DNA from: Bacillus sp. Xin1
Lineage (GTDB): Bacteria > Bacillota > Bacilli > Bacillales > Bacillaceae_G
Reading direction: 5' to 3'
NCBI RefSeq assembly: GCF_013314535.1
Contig: NZ_JABUAE010000003.1
Location: 186,001 to 250,000, forward strand
DNA: 64,000 nt
The notes beneath the pieces were generated by a model. That model did no database searches. It was not told the DNA's origin and saw nothing but the letters and a program-made list of their open reading frames with translations. The first letter of the stretch is position 1; the number at the start of each line of letters is the position of its first letter. Below, in pieces: positions 37,475 to 46,607 of the stretch. The translations under genes and the position numbers were made by a program.

Positions 37475-38311
37475 CTAGTCTCTTTCTAACTTTTTCTCTG
37501 GTTGATCACTCGGATAAGTAGCATACGTACAGTTTTCAAAGTCCCAGCTAATCATCGTTGCACTATCTCGTCCAAACTGATGATGTACATGTTTTAAAAC
37601 ATTTTGAACACATGTCGTTAATTCCAGGTTATTTTCATACATATCTTCGTATAAATGATGCGAATTTTCATAACGACGTTCTCCGCATTCTAGTACACCA
37701 TCCGTTACCATGACAATTCTATTTTTCCCTTTACGTAATTCTCGAACACCAGATGAATAACAAGGAACTGGTAAAGAAAATGTATTGATCTGCCCAATCC
37801 ATTCATAAAAATGACGTTGATTTAGTGCATGTTGTCCTAGTTTATGTAGCTCTTCATGCAATACGTAAACGAGACAATCCCCGATAGAAAACCACCAAAT
37901 ATAATTTTCTTTTCGTACACAAATCAAACAAGCTGTTTCACCTTTTACTTGCTCGCACGCCTGTTTGAACGAATCCGATTGAAAAAGTGTAAGGATATGA
38001 TTTTCAACAGAACGAAATGCTGTTTCGATAGGCTCTTCTAATAAAATTTTTATATTTTCATATTCATTTTTTATTGTATGTACTACTAAAGCGACACTTT
38101 CTGCACTATTGTGTCCATCTAATATCATCGCAAATTCCCAGTCTCCATTTGACCAAACAAAAGCGCCGTCTTCATTCTTCTTTGCGCCTGCACTCGTATT
38201 TCCACCATATCTACCAAGCACTATCTCACCATGTTGCTGAACTGAAGTTTCCCCTAAATACATTTCGTCGCTACCAACCCATGAATATTGTCTGTTATTT
38301 GTTATATGCAT
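37475..38311 (-). CDS. PP2C-type serine/threonine phosphatase domain protein
   Basis: A 278-aa protein with PP2C metal-binding motifs: NEDGAFVW, FAMILDGHNSAES, FSIGDCLVYV and VMVTDGVLECG. The Asp residues that bind Mn/Mg in PP2C enzymes are all recognisable, though the first motif is NEDG without a preceding R. It may dephosphorylate a protein or small substrate; its tight coupling to a Nudix gene suggests phosphate-ester clean-up rather than classic kinase signalling. ATG 38311. Confidence 0.78.
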   Translation of the reverse strand: MHITNNRQYSWVGSDEMYLGETSVQQHGEIVLGRYGGNTSAGAKKNEDGAFVWSNGDWEFAMILDGHNSAESVALVVHTIKNEYENIKILLEEPIETAFRSVENHILTLFQSDSFKQACEQVKGETACLICVRKENYIWWFSIGDCLVYVLHEELHKLGQHALNQRHFYEWIGQINTFSLPVPCYSSGVRELRKGKNRIVMVTDGVLECGERRYENSHHLYEDMYENNLELTTCVQNVLKHVHHQFGRDSATMISWDFENCTYATYPSDQPEKKLERD

Positions 38312-38351
38312 ACTCGTTCACCATATATGTTCGTATTCTTTCACATAGTTT

Positions 38352-38774
38352 TTATATTTTTTCTGCTTGTCCATGAGGTGCACCTTTCCAACTTGCTATC
38401 TTTGTCGGAGACCAAAATTCCTGCGGTGTATTTGGGTAACGAGGAATGAGGTGCATATGCATATGGTTTGCACCATTACCAGAAACGATAGCATATATAT
38501 GTTCTGCACCCTCACGTTCTTTTAATGCTCGACTGACCCTACTTGTAACTAATCCAAAAATCTTCGCTTCCTCTTCTGTTAATTCAGCTAATCCTGGTAT
38601 ATGCCGTTTTATATCAATCATTACATACCCAAGATATGTTTCCTCTTCCCCCCAATGAACATGCCCTACATATACGAGTTCATCTTCATAGATCGCCCCG
38701 CCTGGCACCTTAATTTCTCCTTTATGTTTCTGACATATAAAACAGTGTTTTTCAAAGTGACTTTGTGTAGACAT
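38352..38774 (-). CDS. HIT family hydrolase
   Basis: About 140 aa. The histidine triad reads HMHMHLIPRYP and the N-terminus has a CFICQKHKGE zinc-type pair. HIT proteins hydrolyse or transfer nucleoside monophosphates. I chose ATG 38774 (MSTQSHFEKH) because AGAGGAAT lies upstream; the longer frame from 38822 lacks one. Confidence 0.88.
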   Translation of the reverse strand: MSTQSHFEKHCFICQKHKGEIKVPGGAIYEDELVYVGHVHWGEEETYLGYVMIDIKRHIPGLAELTEEEAKIFGLVTSRVSRALKEREGAEHIYAIVSGNGANHMHMHLIPRYPNTPQEFWSPTKIASWKGAPHGQAEKI

Positions 38775-38973
38775 GTATATTCCTCTATTCCTTAAATTTA
38801 CCATAATAATACCATAAAACACCGTATATTTCAGATTATTCAGAAGAAAATCATTTTATATTCCTATAATAAAATCGATGGAACAACAGCAAAATCAAGT
38901 GTGTGCACCAGCTGGAGGTTCGGTAATTGTGTGTATGTAACCCTGTTTCATTCTATACTTTCATTCAAATAAA

Positions 38974-39009
38974 AAACACGCATCGTAACCTCGCTTACAA
39001 TGCGTGTTT
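38974..39009 (-). terminator. Terminator of opuAA-opuAB
   Basis: AAACACGCAT pairs with ATGCGTGTTT, 10 nt after the permease gene, with an A/T tail suited to both strands. Confidence 0.75.
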
Positions 39010-39018
39010 CATTTCTTT

Positions 39019-39858
39019 TTACACTCTTTTTTTCTTATGAAATCCTTGTGTAATCCGATCTAATACAATCGCAATGACTACAATAGCTAGTCCAGCTTCA
39101 AATCCCATTCCAATATTTACTTGGGTTACAGAACGATATACATCTACCCCAAGTCCTGGTGCTCCTACAAGTGAAGCTGTAACAACCATTGATAAGGACA
39201 GCATGATGCTTTGGTTTACACCAGCCATAATAGTTCCCGTTGCGAGAGGTAACTGAACTTTAAATAACTTTTGCGATGTAGTTGAACCAAATGCATTTGC
39301 AGCTTCAATTAAATCTTCTGGCACTTGCCTAATACCAAGGTCAGTAAATCGAATTGTCGGTGGCATCGCAAAAATAACAGATGCAATAATGCCTGGAACA
39401 ACGCCCACTCCAAAGAATGTAATTGCTGGGATAAGGTACACAAAGGCTGGCATTGTTTGCATAAAGTCTAACGTTGGTTTTAAAATTTTTGAAAATCGTT
39501 CATTTTGCGATGCTAAAATGCCGATTGGAATCCCAACAATAATGGAAATAATGACTGATGTAAGAACAAGTGCTAATGTTTGCATCGTTTGTCCCCAATA
39601 GTTAATGTTTAAAATAAATAATAAGCCGATTAACGTAAAAACCACTAAAGATATTTTACGTGTTGTATACCAAACGAGAAAACATACGATTATGATCATT
39701 AAAAGTGCTGGAATCACTGATAAAAGATTCGTAAGTAAATCAACAAAACCGCCAATGACATACGAAAATCCTCGAAACAGTCCTTCAAAGTTTGCATATA
39801 AACTCTCTACAAACGCATCGACCCATTCACCTAACGGAATACGAGGAATACTATTCAT
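39019..39858 (-). CDS. opuAB: Glycine betaine/proline ABC transporter permease
   Basis: A 279-aa OpuAB/ProW-like permease with about six membrane helices and the EAA loop in LIEAANAFGSTTSQKLFKVQL. The N-terminus IPRIPLGEWVDAFVESLYA is typical of the OpuAB family. The start overlaps the ATPase gene by 8 bp. It imports compatible solutes during osmotic stress. Confidence 0.92.
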   Translation of the reverse strand: MNSIPRIPLGEWVDAFVESLYANFEGLFRGFSYVIGGFVDLLTNLLSVIPALLMIIIVCFLVWYTTRKISLVVFTLIGLLFILNINYWGQTMQTLALVLTSVIISIIVGIPIGILASQNERFSKILKPTLDFMQTMPAFVYLIPAITFFGVGVVPGIIASVIFAMPPTIRFTDLGIRQVPEDLIEAANAFGSTTSQKLFKVQLPLATGTIMAGVNQSIMLSLSMVVTASLVGAPGLGVDVYRSVTQVNIGMGFEAGLAIVVIAIVLDRITQGFHKKKRV

Positions 39859-41056
39859 TTTTATTCACCTCTTCCTCAATATTTCCTGCGAGTGCTTGAA
39901 TGACGCTTTCACGTTTGATAATCCCTCTTAGCCTATTTTTCTCATCAATAACTGGTAATGGAAACTTCATCTCTGCCATTTTTGCATATGTTTCTTCTAG
40001 CAATGTATCTAAATAAACATGAGAAATATCTTTTATTAACAAATCAGCAATTGGCCATTGCTTGTGTACCGCTTTGCTCGCATCATCTGCCGTTAAAATA
40101 CCTAAAAATTCATGCTTTTTATTGACTACATATACAGTGGACACACCCGCATTTCTCATAATTTGCAGCGCTACACGTGGTCCACGATCAATTAATAATG
40201 TTTCTGGTCTTTTCAGAATCGATTCGGCAGTAATGACTTTTCCTAGGTTCACATCCGCAACGAATTTCTCTACGAACTCATTCGCAGGGCTCATCATAAT
40301 TTCTTCAGGCGTTCCGATTTGTACAATTTCTCCATCTTTCATTAACGCAATACGATCGCCAATTCGGAGCGCTTCATCTAAATCATGCGTAATAAAAATG
40401 ATTGTTTTTTCCATTTTATCTTGGAGCTCTAACAATTCATCTTGCATTTCTTTTCGAATCAGTGGATCTAATGCGCTAAATGACTCGTCCATGAGAAGAA
40501 CATCTGGGTCATTCGTAAGAGCCCTTGCAATCCCAACACGTTGCTGCATTCCTCCACTTAACTGTCCCGGAAAGCTATCTTTATGATGATCTAATCCCAC
40601 TAACTTAAGTGATTCCAGTGCCTTTTCTTCTCTTTCCTCTACTGGAACTCCTTGTATCTCTAAACCATAGGCAACATTTTGTATAACTGTACGATGCGGA
40701 AACAACGCAAACTTTTGAAAGACCATGCTCAGTTTTGTTCTTCTAACTCTCCTAAGCGCTTCTTTCCCCATCGTTGCAATGTCTTCTCCATCTATATAAA
40801 TATGACCCGCAGTTGGTTTAATTAGCTGGTTTAACATTCGTACAAGTGTTGATTTTCCGCTTCCGGACAATCCCATAATTACAAAGATTTCCCCCGTGTT
40901 TACTTCAAAAGTGGCTTTTTTCACACCAACATTCATTCCTGTTTCTTTCAATATTTCCGATTTACTTTTTCCTTCTTTTAGTAGTGCAACTGCTCTTTGC
41001 GGGTTTTTTCCAAAAACCTTCGTTACATTTTCAACACGAACTTTTGCATTTCCCAT
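39851..41056 (-). CDS. opuAA: Glycine betaine/proline ABC transporter ATP-binding protein
   Basis: A 401-aa ATPase of the OpuAA/ProV type: Walker A GLSGSGKSTLVRML, signature QLSGGMQQRVGIARAL, Walker B LLMDESFSALDP, and a C-terminal pair of CBS domains (GILTADDASKAV, RLRGIIKRESVIQALAG) that sense ionic strength. Long N-terminus KVFGKNPQRAVALLKEGKSK is typical. ATG 41056 follows AAAGGAGTCG. The binding protein is not downstream but divergent, on the other side of a bcr1-like repeat. Confidence 0.94.
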   Translation of the reverse strand: MGNAKVRVENVTKVFGKNPQRAVALLKEGKSKSEILKETGMNVGVKKATFEVNTGEIFVIMGLSGSGKSTLVRMLNQLIKPTAGHIYIDGEDIATMGKEALRRVRRTKLSMVFQKFALFPHRTVIQNVAYGLEIQGVPVEEREEKALESLKLVGLDHHKDSFPGQLSGGMQQRVGIARALTNDPDVLLMDESFSALDPLIRKEMQDELLELQDKMEKTIIFITHDLDEALRIGDRIALMKDGEIVQIGTPEEIMMSPANEFVEKFVADVNLGKVITAESILKRPETLLIDRGPRVALQIMRNAGVSTVYVVNKKHEFLGILTADDASKAVHKQWPIADLLIKDISHVYLDTLLEETYAKMAEMKFPLPVIDEKNRLRGIIKRESVIQALAGNIEEEVNKNE

Positions 41057-41134
41057 ACAACGACTCCTTTTCTGCCTATCTATTCACATAGTGTAACGAT
41101 TTTAAACAGAAATATTACATAGAAATGACATAAA

Positions 41135-41275
41135 GTGAAACTTTAATCAGTGGGAGCGTCATCCCCACTAATTATTAGCCCTCACGAATCGAACTTTTAC
41201 GAGCAATTGATTTCCTACTTAACTTTGTTGTTTTGGATAAATTTTAAGGCGAGAATATCACCGCCCATTTATATA
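41135..41275. repeat. bcr1-like repeat, diverged copy between opuAA and the binding protein
   Basis: Begins GTGAAACTTTAATCAGTGGG after ATAAA (41130-41134), shares the CCCCACTAATTATTAG hairpin half, then diverges (ACTTTTACGAGCAATTGATT) and ends in a degraded CGCCCATTTATATAGG without a clear right duplication. Clearly the same family as the 34980 copy but older. It lies between divergent promoters. Confidence 0.7.
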
Positions 41276-41406
41276 GGATTATTAAGCTTTTTTTAAAATT
41301 CTTGTTTCCGTTCATAATAAGAAGGTTCACTTATAGATTTATTCATAAAAGCAATGCTATACAAAATGAAACAAAACAATTTTTATTTATGAAACGGGAG
41401 GATTCA

Positions 41407-42264
41407 ATGAAACGGAAAATATGGCTTATAAGCATTTTGTTATTTATCAGCATGATTATTACCTCTTGTAATGCTACGAATGCAAATATGAAAGGGAAAA
41501 TTAAACTTGGTGTAACAAGTTGGAAAGAAAATATTGCGGCAGCAAATATGTGGAAAGTTTTATTAGAACAAAAAGGCTATAAAGTTGAACTCATGTATTT
41601 AGAAAAAGCAGCCATTTGGACTGGTGTCGCCCGCGGTGATGTTGATGCAAACTTAGAAGTATGGCTTCCGGTTACCGATAAACTCTTAAATGATCGGTAT
41701 AAAAATGACATTGTCTTAAAATCAAAATGGTATGAAGGAACTGGGCTTGGTTTAGTCGTCCCTTCTTATATGAAAGACATTAACAGCATCGAGGATTTAA
41801 ATGCTCATAAGGATGAATTTGATAATAAGATTGTCGGTATTGAACCTGGTAGTAGCCTTATGAATTTAACGGATAAAGCAATGAAAGAATATGATATAAA
41901 GCTAAAACTTGTCCAATCCTCAGAAGCAGCAATGATGAGTGAGCTAAAAAAGGCATATACACAAAAGAAACCAATCGCTGTAACGCTTTGGAATCCACAC
42001 TGGGGATTTTCAGAATTTGATTTAAAATATTTAAAAGACCCTAAGAAAGTATATGGTGAAAAAGACGACATTTATTACTCTGTACGAAAAGGATTTGAAA
42101 AAGATTATCCGGAAATTGTGAAATACTTCGATAAATGGAAAATGAATGATGAGCAACTTGGTACTTTAATGGTTATGTTAAATAAAATAAAGGATCCTGA
42201 AGAAGCTGCACGAAACTGGATTAAAAAGAATCAAGCATTAGTGGATACATGGACAAAAGATTAA
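41407..42264 (+). CDS. opuAC: Glycine betaine-binding lipoprotein
   Basis: About 285 aa with a lipoprotein signal (KIWLISILLFISMIITSC) and the OpuAC fold: KIKLGVTSWKENIAAANMW, LEVWLPVTDKLL, GIEPGSSLMN and LWNPHWGFSEFDLKYL with the Trp residues that cage quaternary amines. ATG 41407 has GGGAGG 5 nt upstream. In B. subtilis opuAC is the third gene of the opuA operon; here it is divergent from opuAA. Confidence 0.92.
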   Translation: MKRKIWLISILLFISMIITSCNATNANMKGKIKLGVTSWKENIAAANMWKVLLEQKGYKVELMYLEKAAIWTGVARGDVDANLEVWLPVTDKLLNDRYKNDIVLKSKWYEGTGLGLVVPSYMKDINSIEDLNAHKDEFDNKIVGIEPGSSLMNLTDKAMKEYDIKLKLVQSSEAAMMSELKKAYTQKKPIAVTLWNPHWGFSEFDLKYLKDPKKVYGEKDDIYYSVRKGFEKDYPEIVKYFDKWKMNDEQLGTLMVMLNKIKDPEEAARNWIKKNQALVDTWTKD

Positions 42265-42274
42265 TTTATTATAC

Positions 42275-42315
42275 AAAAACAGGCCAGAGATCCCAATGTT
42301 CTCTGGCCTGTTTTT
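42275..42315. terminator. Strong bidirectional terminator
   Basis: AAAAACAGGCCAGAGA pairs perfectly with TCTCTGGCCTGTTTTT between the convergent opuAC and clpP genes. Confidence 0.9.
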
Positions 42316-42316
42316 G

Positions 42317-42898
42317 TTATTTTTTTTCAATTACAGCATCAACAATACCATATATTTTCGCTTCTTCCGCTGTCATAAAGTAGTCTCTTTCTGTATCAAG
42401 AGCTACCTTTTCAATCGGCTGACCTGTTCGATCCGATATGATTTTGTTAATATCGTGTTTTAATTTTAATATTCGTTTTGCGGTTATTTCAATCTCTGTC
42501 GCTTGCCCTTTCACTCCGCCAAGCGGCTGATGAATCATAATTTCACTATTTGGAAGCGCAAACCTTTTTCCTTTTGCTCCAGCAAGCAACAATAATGCTC
42601 CAAATGACGCTGCAAATCCCATACAAAGTGTTTGAACATCTGGTTTAATCAAATTCATCGTATCCAATATCGCAAATCCTGCTGTAGTGGAACCACCTGG
42701 GCTATTAATATAAAGAAAAATATCCTTCTCCGCATCTTCTGCTTCTAAAAATAATAACTGTGCCACTACACTACTTGCTACTTGATCGTTAATTTCTGAT
42801 CCAATCATAACAATACGATCTTTTAACAACCTTGAATATATATCATAGGAGCGCTCTCCTAATTTTGTTTGTTCTACAACATACGGAATTGCATTCAT
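42317..42898 (-). CDS. clpP: ClpP-type serine protease, paralogue
   Basis: A 193-aa ClpP. Catalytic Ser in [16 protein letters not shown], His in [19 protein letters not shown], Asp in [13 protein letters not shown]. The SFG around the nucleophile replaces the usual SMG. It is linked to an ECF sigma factor 21 bp upstream, which points to a stress-specific second ClpP rather than the housekeeping copy. ATG 42898 follows GGAGGG with 6 nt spacing. Confidence 0.9.
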   Translation of the reverse strand: MNAIPYVVEQTKLGERSYDIYSRLLKDRIVMIGSEINDQVASSVVAQLLFLEAEDAEKDIFLYINSPGGSTTAGFAILDTMNLIKPDVQTLCMGFAASFGALLLLAGAKGKRFALPNSEIMIHQPLGGVKGQATEIEITAKRILKLKHDINKIISDRTGQPIEKVALDTERDYFMTAEEAKIYGIVDAVIEKK

Positions 42899-42919
42899 CA
42901 TAATCCCTCCATCTACTTT

Positions 42920-43618
42920 TTAAGCTGCGCACAGCATATAACCGTAAGAAGAAGGTGTTTTCGTATTGAATAGTAGTACTGGCTGCTTCGATGATAGATG
43001 TGTAAAGTCGATTGTTGGAAGAAGTTTTGTCAACAATTCGGGTCTTTGTTCACGAATAGCTGTTACAACTACTTCAACATCATCCTCCTGCCCTCCTAAT
43101 TCAATCACCTCTTCTTCACTTACCGTTTTCAATCTATTTCTACTTCGAAACAACGAAGCCTTTACTGCACCTTCTGATATTGAACATATCTCCGCAATAT
43201 CGGATAAACTATATTGAAAAACATCTTTTAATAAGAAGATGACGGATTGCTGTACATTTAATAAAGACAAAACTTTCTCCGCCATCTCATGCACATCAGC
43301 AATTTTTTCATGTGGTTCTTCAAATGTAATCTCCTGCTCTAATTTCTTCTTAACTGATTTTGCTTTCATTTGATCTAGCCATTGATTTCGAGCAATTTTA
43401 TATAGAAGCGTAATACAAACCTCTTTATGTTCTGCACCTACATATTTTTGGAGTACTTTACAAACCGTTTCTTGGGCAAGATCTTCTCCGTCCCATTTGC
43501 TTTTTGTTAAAAACGTACAGTACCTTTTTAACTCCGCATAATTTTCAATGATAAAGTTTATATTTGAATGATTCATATCGATATGATTTTTTAACATTCG
43601 AGTTACTTTTGTGCACAA
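42920..43618 (-). CDS. ECF-type RNA polymerase sigma factor
   Basis: About 232 aa. Region 2 (YCTFLTKSKWDGEDLAQETV) and region 4 (LKDVFQYSLSDIAEICSISE, then GAVKASLFRSRNRLK) are clear; there is no region 3. A C-terminal extension of ~60 residues (VVVTAIREQRPELLTKLLPT, LFNTKTPSSYGYM) is unusual for a minimal ECF. TTG 43618 has AAGGAG 8 nt upstream. No anti-sigma gene is adjacent; the ClpP downstream is co-transcribed. Confidence 0.85.
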   Translation of the reverse strand: MCTKVTRMLKNHIDMNHSNINFIIENYAELKRYCTFLTKSKWDGEDLAQETVCKVLQKYVGAEHKEVCITLLYKIARNQWLDQMKAKSVKKKLEQEITFEEPHEKIADVHEMAEKVLSLLNVQQSVIFLLKDVFQYSLSDIAEICSISEGAVKASLFRSRNRLKTVSEEEVIELGGQEDDVEVVVTAIREQRPELLTKLLPTIDFTHLSSKQPVLLFNTKTPSSYGYMLCAA

Positions 43619-43765
43619 AATAACCACTCCTTTTCAGCGCTTACTTTATAAACGATTTTACCGATAAAAAAGTTACGGGTCTGATAAAAAATTTTACAAC
43701 GTTTACGATTACGAAAATGGGGTCATAAATATGTTATGTAGAATTTTACATGAGGAGGCAATAAT

Positions 43766-44086
43766 ATGCCAAAATTAACCGTTATTGGTAGTGGCACGTT
43801 TGATGTAAAAGAAGGAACAAAATTAGTACTAGCACTTGAAGATAATGGTGTCAATATTCTTCATCGTTGCGGAGGGAAAGCACGTTGTACCACTTGCCGC
43901 GTTGAAATTATAGATGGAGATTTTCAGGAACCAACACATGTTGAAAAAAATGCGATTACAGAAAAAGGTATTGAAGATCATTTGCGATTGTCATGTCAAA
44001 TGTACGTACATACAGACCTTACTGTTCGTCCCATATTAACAGTTGAAAATTCCGGATTAGACGCTGGACCACGACCTGCGGAATAA
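43766..44086 (+). CDS. 2Fe-2S ferredoxin
   Basis: A 106-aa plant-type 2Fe-2S ferredoxin with ligands in HRCGGKARCTTCRVE and LSCQMYV (Cx5Cx2C...C). ATG 43766 follows GAGGAGG. The C-terminus (LDAGPRPAE) is exposed and acidic. Divergent from the ECF sigma gene and 16 bp before rpiA; electron partner unknown. Confidence 0.9.
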   Translation: MPKLTVIGSGTFDVKEGTKLVLALEDNGVNILHRCGGKARCTTCRVEIIDGDFQEPTHVEKNAITEKGIEDHLRLSCQMYVHTDLTVRPILTVENSGLDAGPRPAE

Positions 44087-44102
44087 CTTTGGGAGAATGA
44101 TA

Positions 44103-44765
44103 ATGAACTTAAAACGTTTAGCTGGTGAATACGCTGTTGATTTTATAAAAGATGGAATGAATATCGGCCTTGGCACTGGTTCCACTGTATACTGGACAAT
44201 CCAAAAATTAGGACAGCTAGTCAGTGAAGGTTTAACGATTCAAGCTGTACCTACTTCAATAGAAACGAAGAATTTAGCGGAGCAACTTTCTATTCCTTTA
44301 ATCTCTTTAAGTGAAATAGATTCTCTTGATCTTACGATTGATGGTGCTGATGAGATTAACCCGGATTTACAGTTAATTAAAGGGGGCGGTGGTGCTCTTC
44401 TTCGTGAAAAAATAGTTGCTGTGTCTTCTCAAAAACTAATCATAATTGCTGATGAATCAAAACTTGTAACAGATTTAGGTCTATTTCCTCTTCCTATTGA
44501 AATCGTACCGTTCGCTTGGGAACAAACTTCAAAACGAATTCAATCATTAGGTTGCCAGACGATTTTGCGTATCCAAAACAATCAACCATTTATAACAGAC
44601 AATGGCAATATGATCTTAGATTGTGTTTTTCCAAACCAAATAACCAAACCGATTGAAGCTCATCAGCAATTAAAAATGATAACTGGTGTAATTGAAACTG
44701 GTTTATTTATTAATATGGTAGATACAGCGATTATTGCTACGGAAAACGGTATAAAAGAATTATAA
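44103..44765 (+). CDS. rpiA: Ribose-5-phosphate isomerase A
   Basis: A 220-aa RpiA: phosphate loop GLGTGSTVYW, catalytic Asp in DLTIDGADEINPDLQLI, KGGGGALLREKIVA. It interconverts ribose 5-phosphate and ribulose 5-phosphate in the pentose phosphate pathway. ATG 44103 has GGGAG with 7 nt spacing; ATG 44097 overlaps it. Same strand as the ferredoxin, likely one transcript. Confidence 0.93.
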   Translation: MNLKRLAGEYAVDFIKDGMNIGLGTGSTVYWTIQKLGQLVSEGLTIQAVPTSIETKNLAEQLSIPLISLSEIDSLDLTIDGADEINPDLQLIKGGGGALLREKIVAVSSQKLIIIADESKLVTDLGLFPLPIEIVPFAWEQTSKRIQSLGCQTILRIQNNQPFITDNGNMILDCVFPNQITKPIEAHQQLKMITGVIETGLFINMVDTAIIATENGIKEL

Positions 44766-44805
44766 TGAAAAGGCTGGCTGTATAATTATAGTCAGCCTTT
44801 TCATT
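44764..44805 (+). terminator. Terminator after rpiA
   Basis: AATGAAAAGGCTG pairs with CAGCCTTTTCATT immediately after the rpiA stop. Confidence 0.85.
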
Positions 44806-44953
44806 ATAATTCTATTTGTTAAAACTGCTATATTGTCATATATACCTTTTCACAGAAAATCACTATATGTTTTCTCTAATTCAAGTAACCAGGGTTTCAC
44901 ATTCTAAAAACCAGAAAAATTAACACTAATTTCATCTAAAATAGACCATTCAT

Positions 44954-44990
44954 CTCCCACTTTCACTTCTAAACGAAGTGAAAGTGAGAG
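44954..44990 (-). repeat. Hairpin, possibly a bcr1-like relic
   Basis: CTCCCACTTTCACTT pairs with AAGTGAAAGTGAGAG. The leading TTCATCTCCCAC is shared with the 35066 segment of the full bcr1-like copy, but the rest differs. It could simply terminate the XhlA-like gene that ends at 45000. Confidence 0.4.
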
Positions 44991-44999
44991 TAGTTCAAA

Positions 45000-45245
45000 T
45001 TATAATGTTACCTTTATTATTAAACCCAATACCCCTGTTAAAACTGCACCTATAATAATTCTCAAACTCCAAGTTGTATTCATTTTAATTTTTTCTAATT
45101 GTTTATTAATTGTCGCTATATCTTTTTTATTTATAAGTACACGCATTTCTATAAGTCGAATATCTTTTGTAAGTTCTTTAATTGTTACTTTTAAATCATC
45201 AATTTCTTCATGCAAATCTTGAATCTCTTCATCTGAACTTTTCAT
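45000..45245 (-). CDS. XhlA-like small protein (haemolysin XhlA family)
   Basis: An 81-aa protein: a charged N-terminus, coiled coil (DLHEEIDDLKVTIKELTKDI, LINKKDIATINKQLEKIK) and one C-terminal membrane helix (LRIIIGAVLTGVLGLIIKV). This is the layout of XhlA proteins, which accompany phage holins and endolysins. No holin, endolysin or phage gene is nearby, so it is an orphan. Confidence 0.75.
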   Translation of the reverse strand: MKSSDEEIQDLHEEIDDLKVTIKELTKDIRLIEMRVLINKKDIATINKQLEKIKMNTTWSLRIIIGAVLTGVLGLIIKVTL

Positions 45246-45457
45246 GTCATCACATCCTTTAAGTGAAACATCTATCTCTATATAATATGAGACAAGTTTT
45301 TCGATGTGAATGTGTATACCAATACATTTCTTAGTACATATAAAATAAAATAATAATACACCCTAGTATATAAAAGTGTATATCATTTATACTCTTATAT
45401 AAATGATATAAAAACAGTATCATAATTTTCCGAACCTACCAAAAAGGACTGAATAAG

Positions 45458-45910
45458 TTGCAATCAAAACAAATAAAAGAAATAACTGATTTAGAAATTG
45501 CCTTTCACATTCGAAAAGAGGTATTTGTTAAAGAACAAGGTGTTCCTCTAGAAGATGAATTTGATACATTTGATACACTAAGCGATGTATGTCATCATAT
45601 TTTAGTTTATTTTAACGAAATGCCTGTAGGAACTGGGCGTATTAGATTCGTTGATAACATTGGTAAACTAGAAAGAATCTGTATATTACAACCCTTCCGA
45701 AAATACGGTTTAGGTAAAATCATTATTCAAACATTAGAAGAGATTACTAGAGAAAAAGAGATCTCTAAGGTGAAACTGCATGGGCAAACACATGCAGAGG
45801 GATTTTACAATAAACTTGGTTATCAAACTTCATCGGATGTATTTATGGAAGATGGTATTCCACATATTCTTATGACGAAAGATTTATCTGTTAATAAAGT
45901 TATAAAATAA
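45458..45910 (+). CDS. GNAT family N-acetyltransferase
   Basis: A 150-aa ElaA/YjcF-like acetyltransferase: FHIRKEVFVKEQGVPLEDEF, acetyl-CoA motif LQPFRKYGLGKIIIQTLEE, LHGQTHAEGFYNKLGY. The TTG at 45458 has AAAAAGGACT upstream. The N-terminal VFVKEQGVP motif is diagnostic of this subgroup. Confidence 0.87.
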   Translation: MQSKQIKEITDLEIAFHIRKEVFVKEQGVPLEDEFDTFDTLSDVCHHILVYFNEMPVGTGRIRFVDNIGKLERICILQPFRKYGLGKIIIQTLEEITREKEISKVKLHGQTHAEGFYNKLGYQTSSDVFMEDGIPHILMTKDLSVNKVIK

Positions 45911-45915
45911 TAAAT

Positions 45916-45951
45916 TAAAATCCCTTTTCACACTTTTGAAAAGGGATTTTA
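45916..45951 (+). terminator. Terminator after the GNAT gene
   Basis: TAAAATCCCTTTT pairs with AAAAGGGATTTTA across 10 nt, just past the stop. Confidence 0.85.
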
Positions 45952-45979
45952 AAATTTTGTTATTATACTACTGTCACAC

Positions 45980-46369
45980 TTATAATCTATTTTGAAAAAC
46001 GAATTCATAAAGCATACCAACACCAACTCCAATTGTATAAGCCAATAAATCACTCCACAAAAATCCATACCCTAATACAAGTCCCCCTAAAGTCGTTGCA
46101 CGAATATTATCTATCCATTCAGAATGATATAATTGACTCATTTCAATCCCATAGCAAAATAGCAAACTCAATAAAGCAACTTTTTTGGTCCCCATTTTAT
46201 GAAAAAGGAAGCCAAATCCAATAAAAATCATAAGAGCCCAGAGTGCATCTCCTAAGTAATCATTCAATAGATCTGGTAAAGCGTATGTAAATTTTCTTGA
46301 TGCCAATCCTAAGATGATTACTGTTATAGTTAATACCGCATACAGTAGTCTATTTCGTTTATAATCCAT
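45980..46369 (-). CDS. DUF2809 membrane protein
   Basis: A 129-aa protein with four membrane helices. Family pattern: GLASRKFTYALPDLLNDYLG, DALWALMIFIGFGFLF, FCYGIEMSQLYHSEWIDNIR, TLGGLVLGYGFLWSDLLAY. Function unknown. ATG 46369 follows AGAGAGGAT. Confidence 0.85.
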   Translation of the reverse strand: MDYKRNRLLYAVLTITVIILGLASRKFTYALPDLLNDYLGDALWALMIFIGFGFLFHKMGTKKVALLSLLFCYGIEMSQLYHSEWIDNIRATTLGGLVLGYGFLWSDLLAYTIGVGVGMLYEFVFQNRL

Positions 46370-46607
46370 TCTTAAATCCTCTCTTATCGCAACAAACTAA
46401 AAAAACATCTCTTGTGCAAGTTGTTGAAGAATATATGCATATAGATTTCGCTGTAGTTCTTCAACGAACAAATGAAATTCATCTACAATCAATAGATTCA
46501 TACAACAACGCTATTCTTTCTGTGTATTTCTACATAAGAATAACGCTTTCTATGAATTATGGTATAAAGTCATCTTAGATTGATAGTAATGTGACGCTAC
46601 ACCTTTA

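Noticed and set aside
46369-46579. Plus-strand open frame with protein-like text (MHIDFAVVLQRTNEIHLQSI)
   Set aside because: No ribosome binding site, overlaps the start of the DUF2809 gene, and frames of this length arise by chance in AT-rich DNA.
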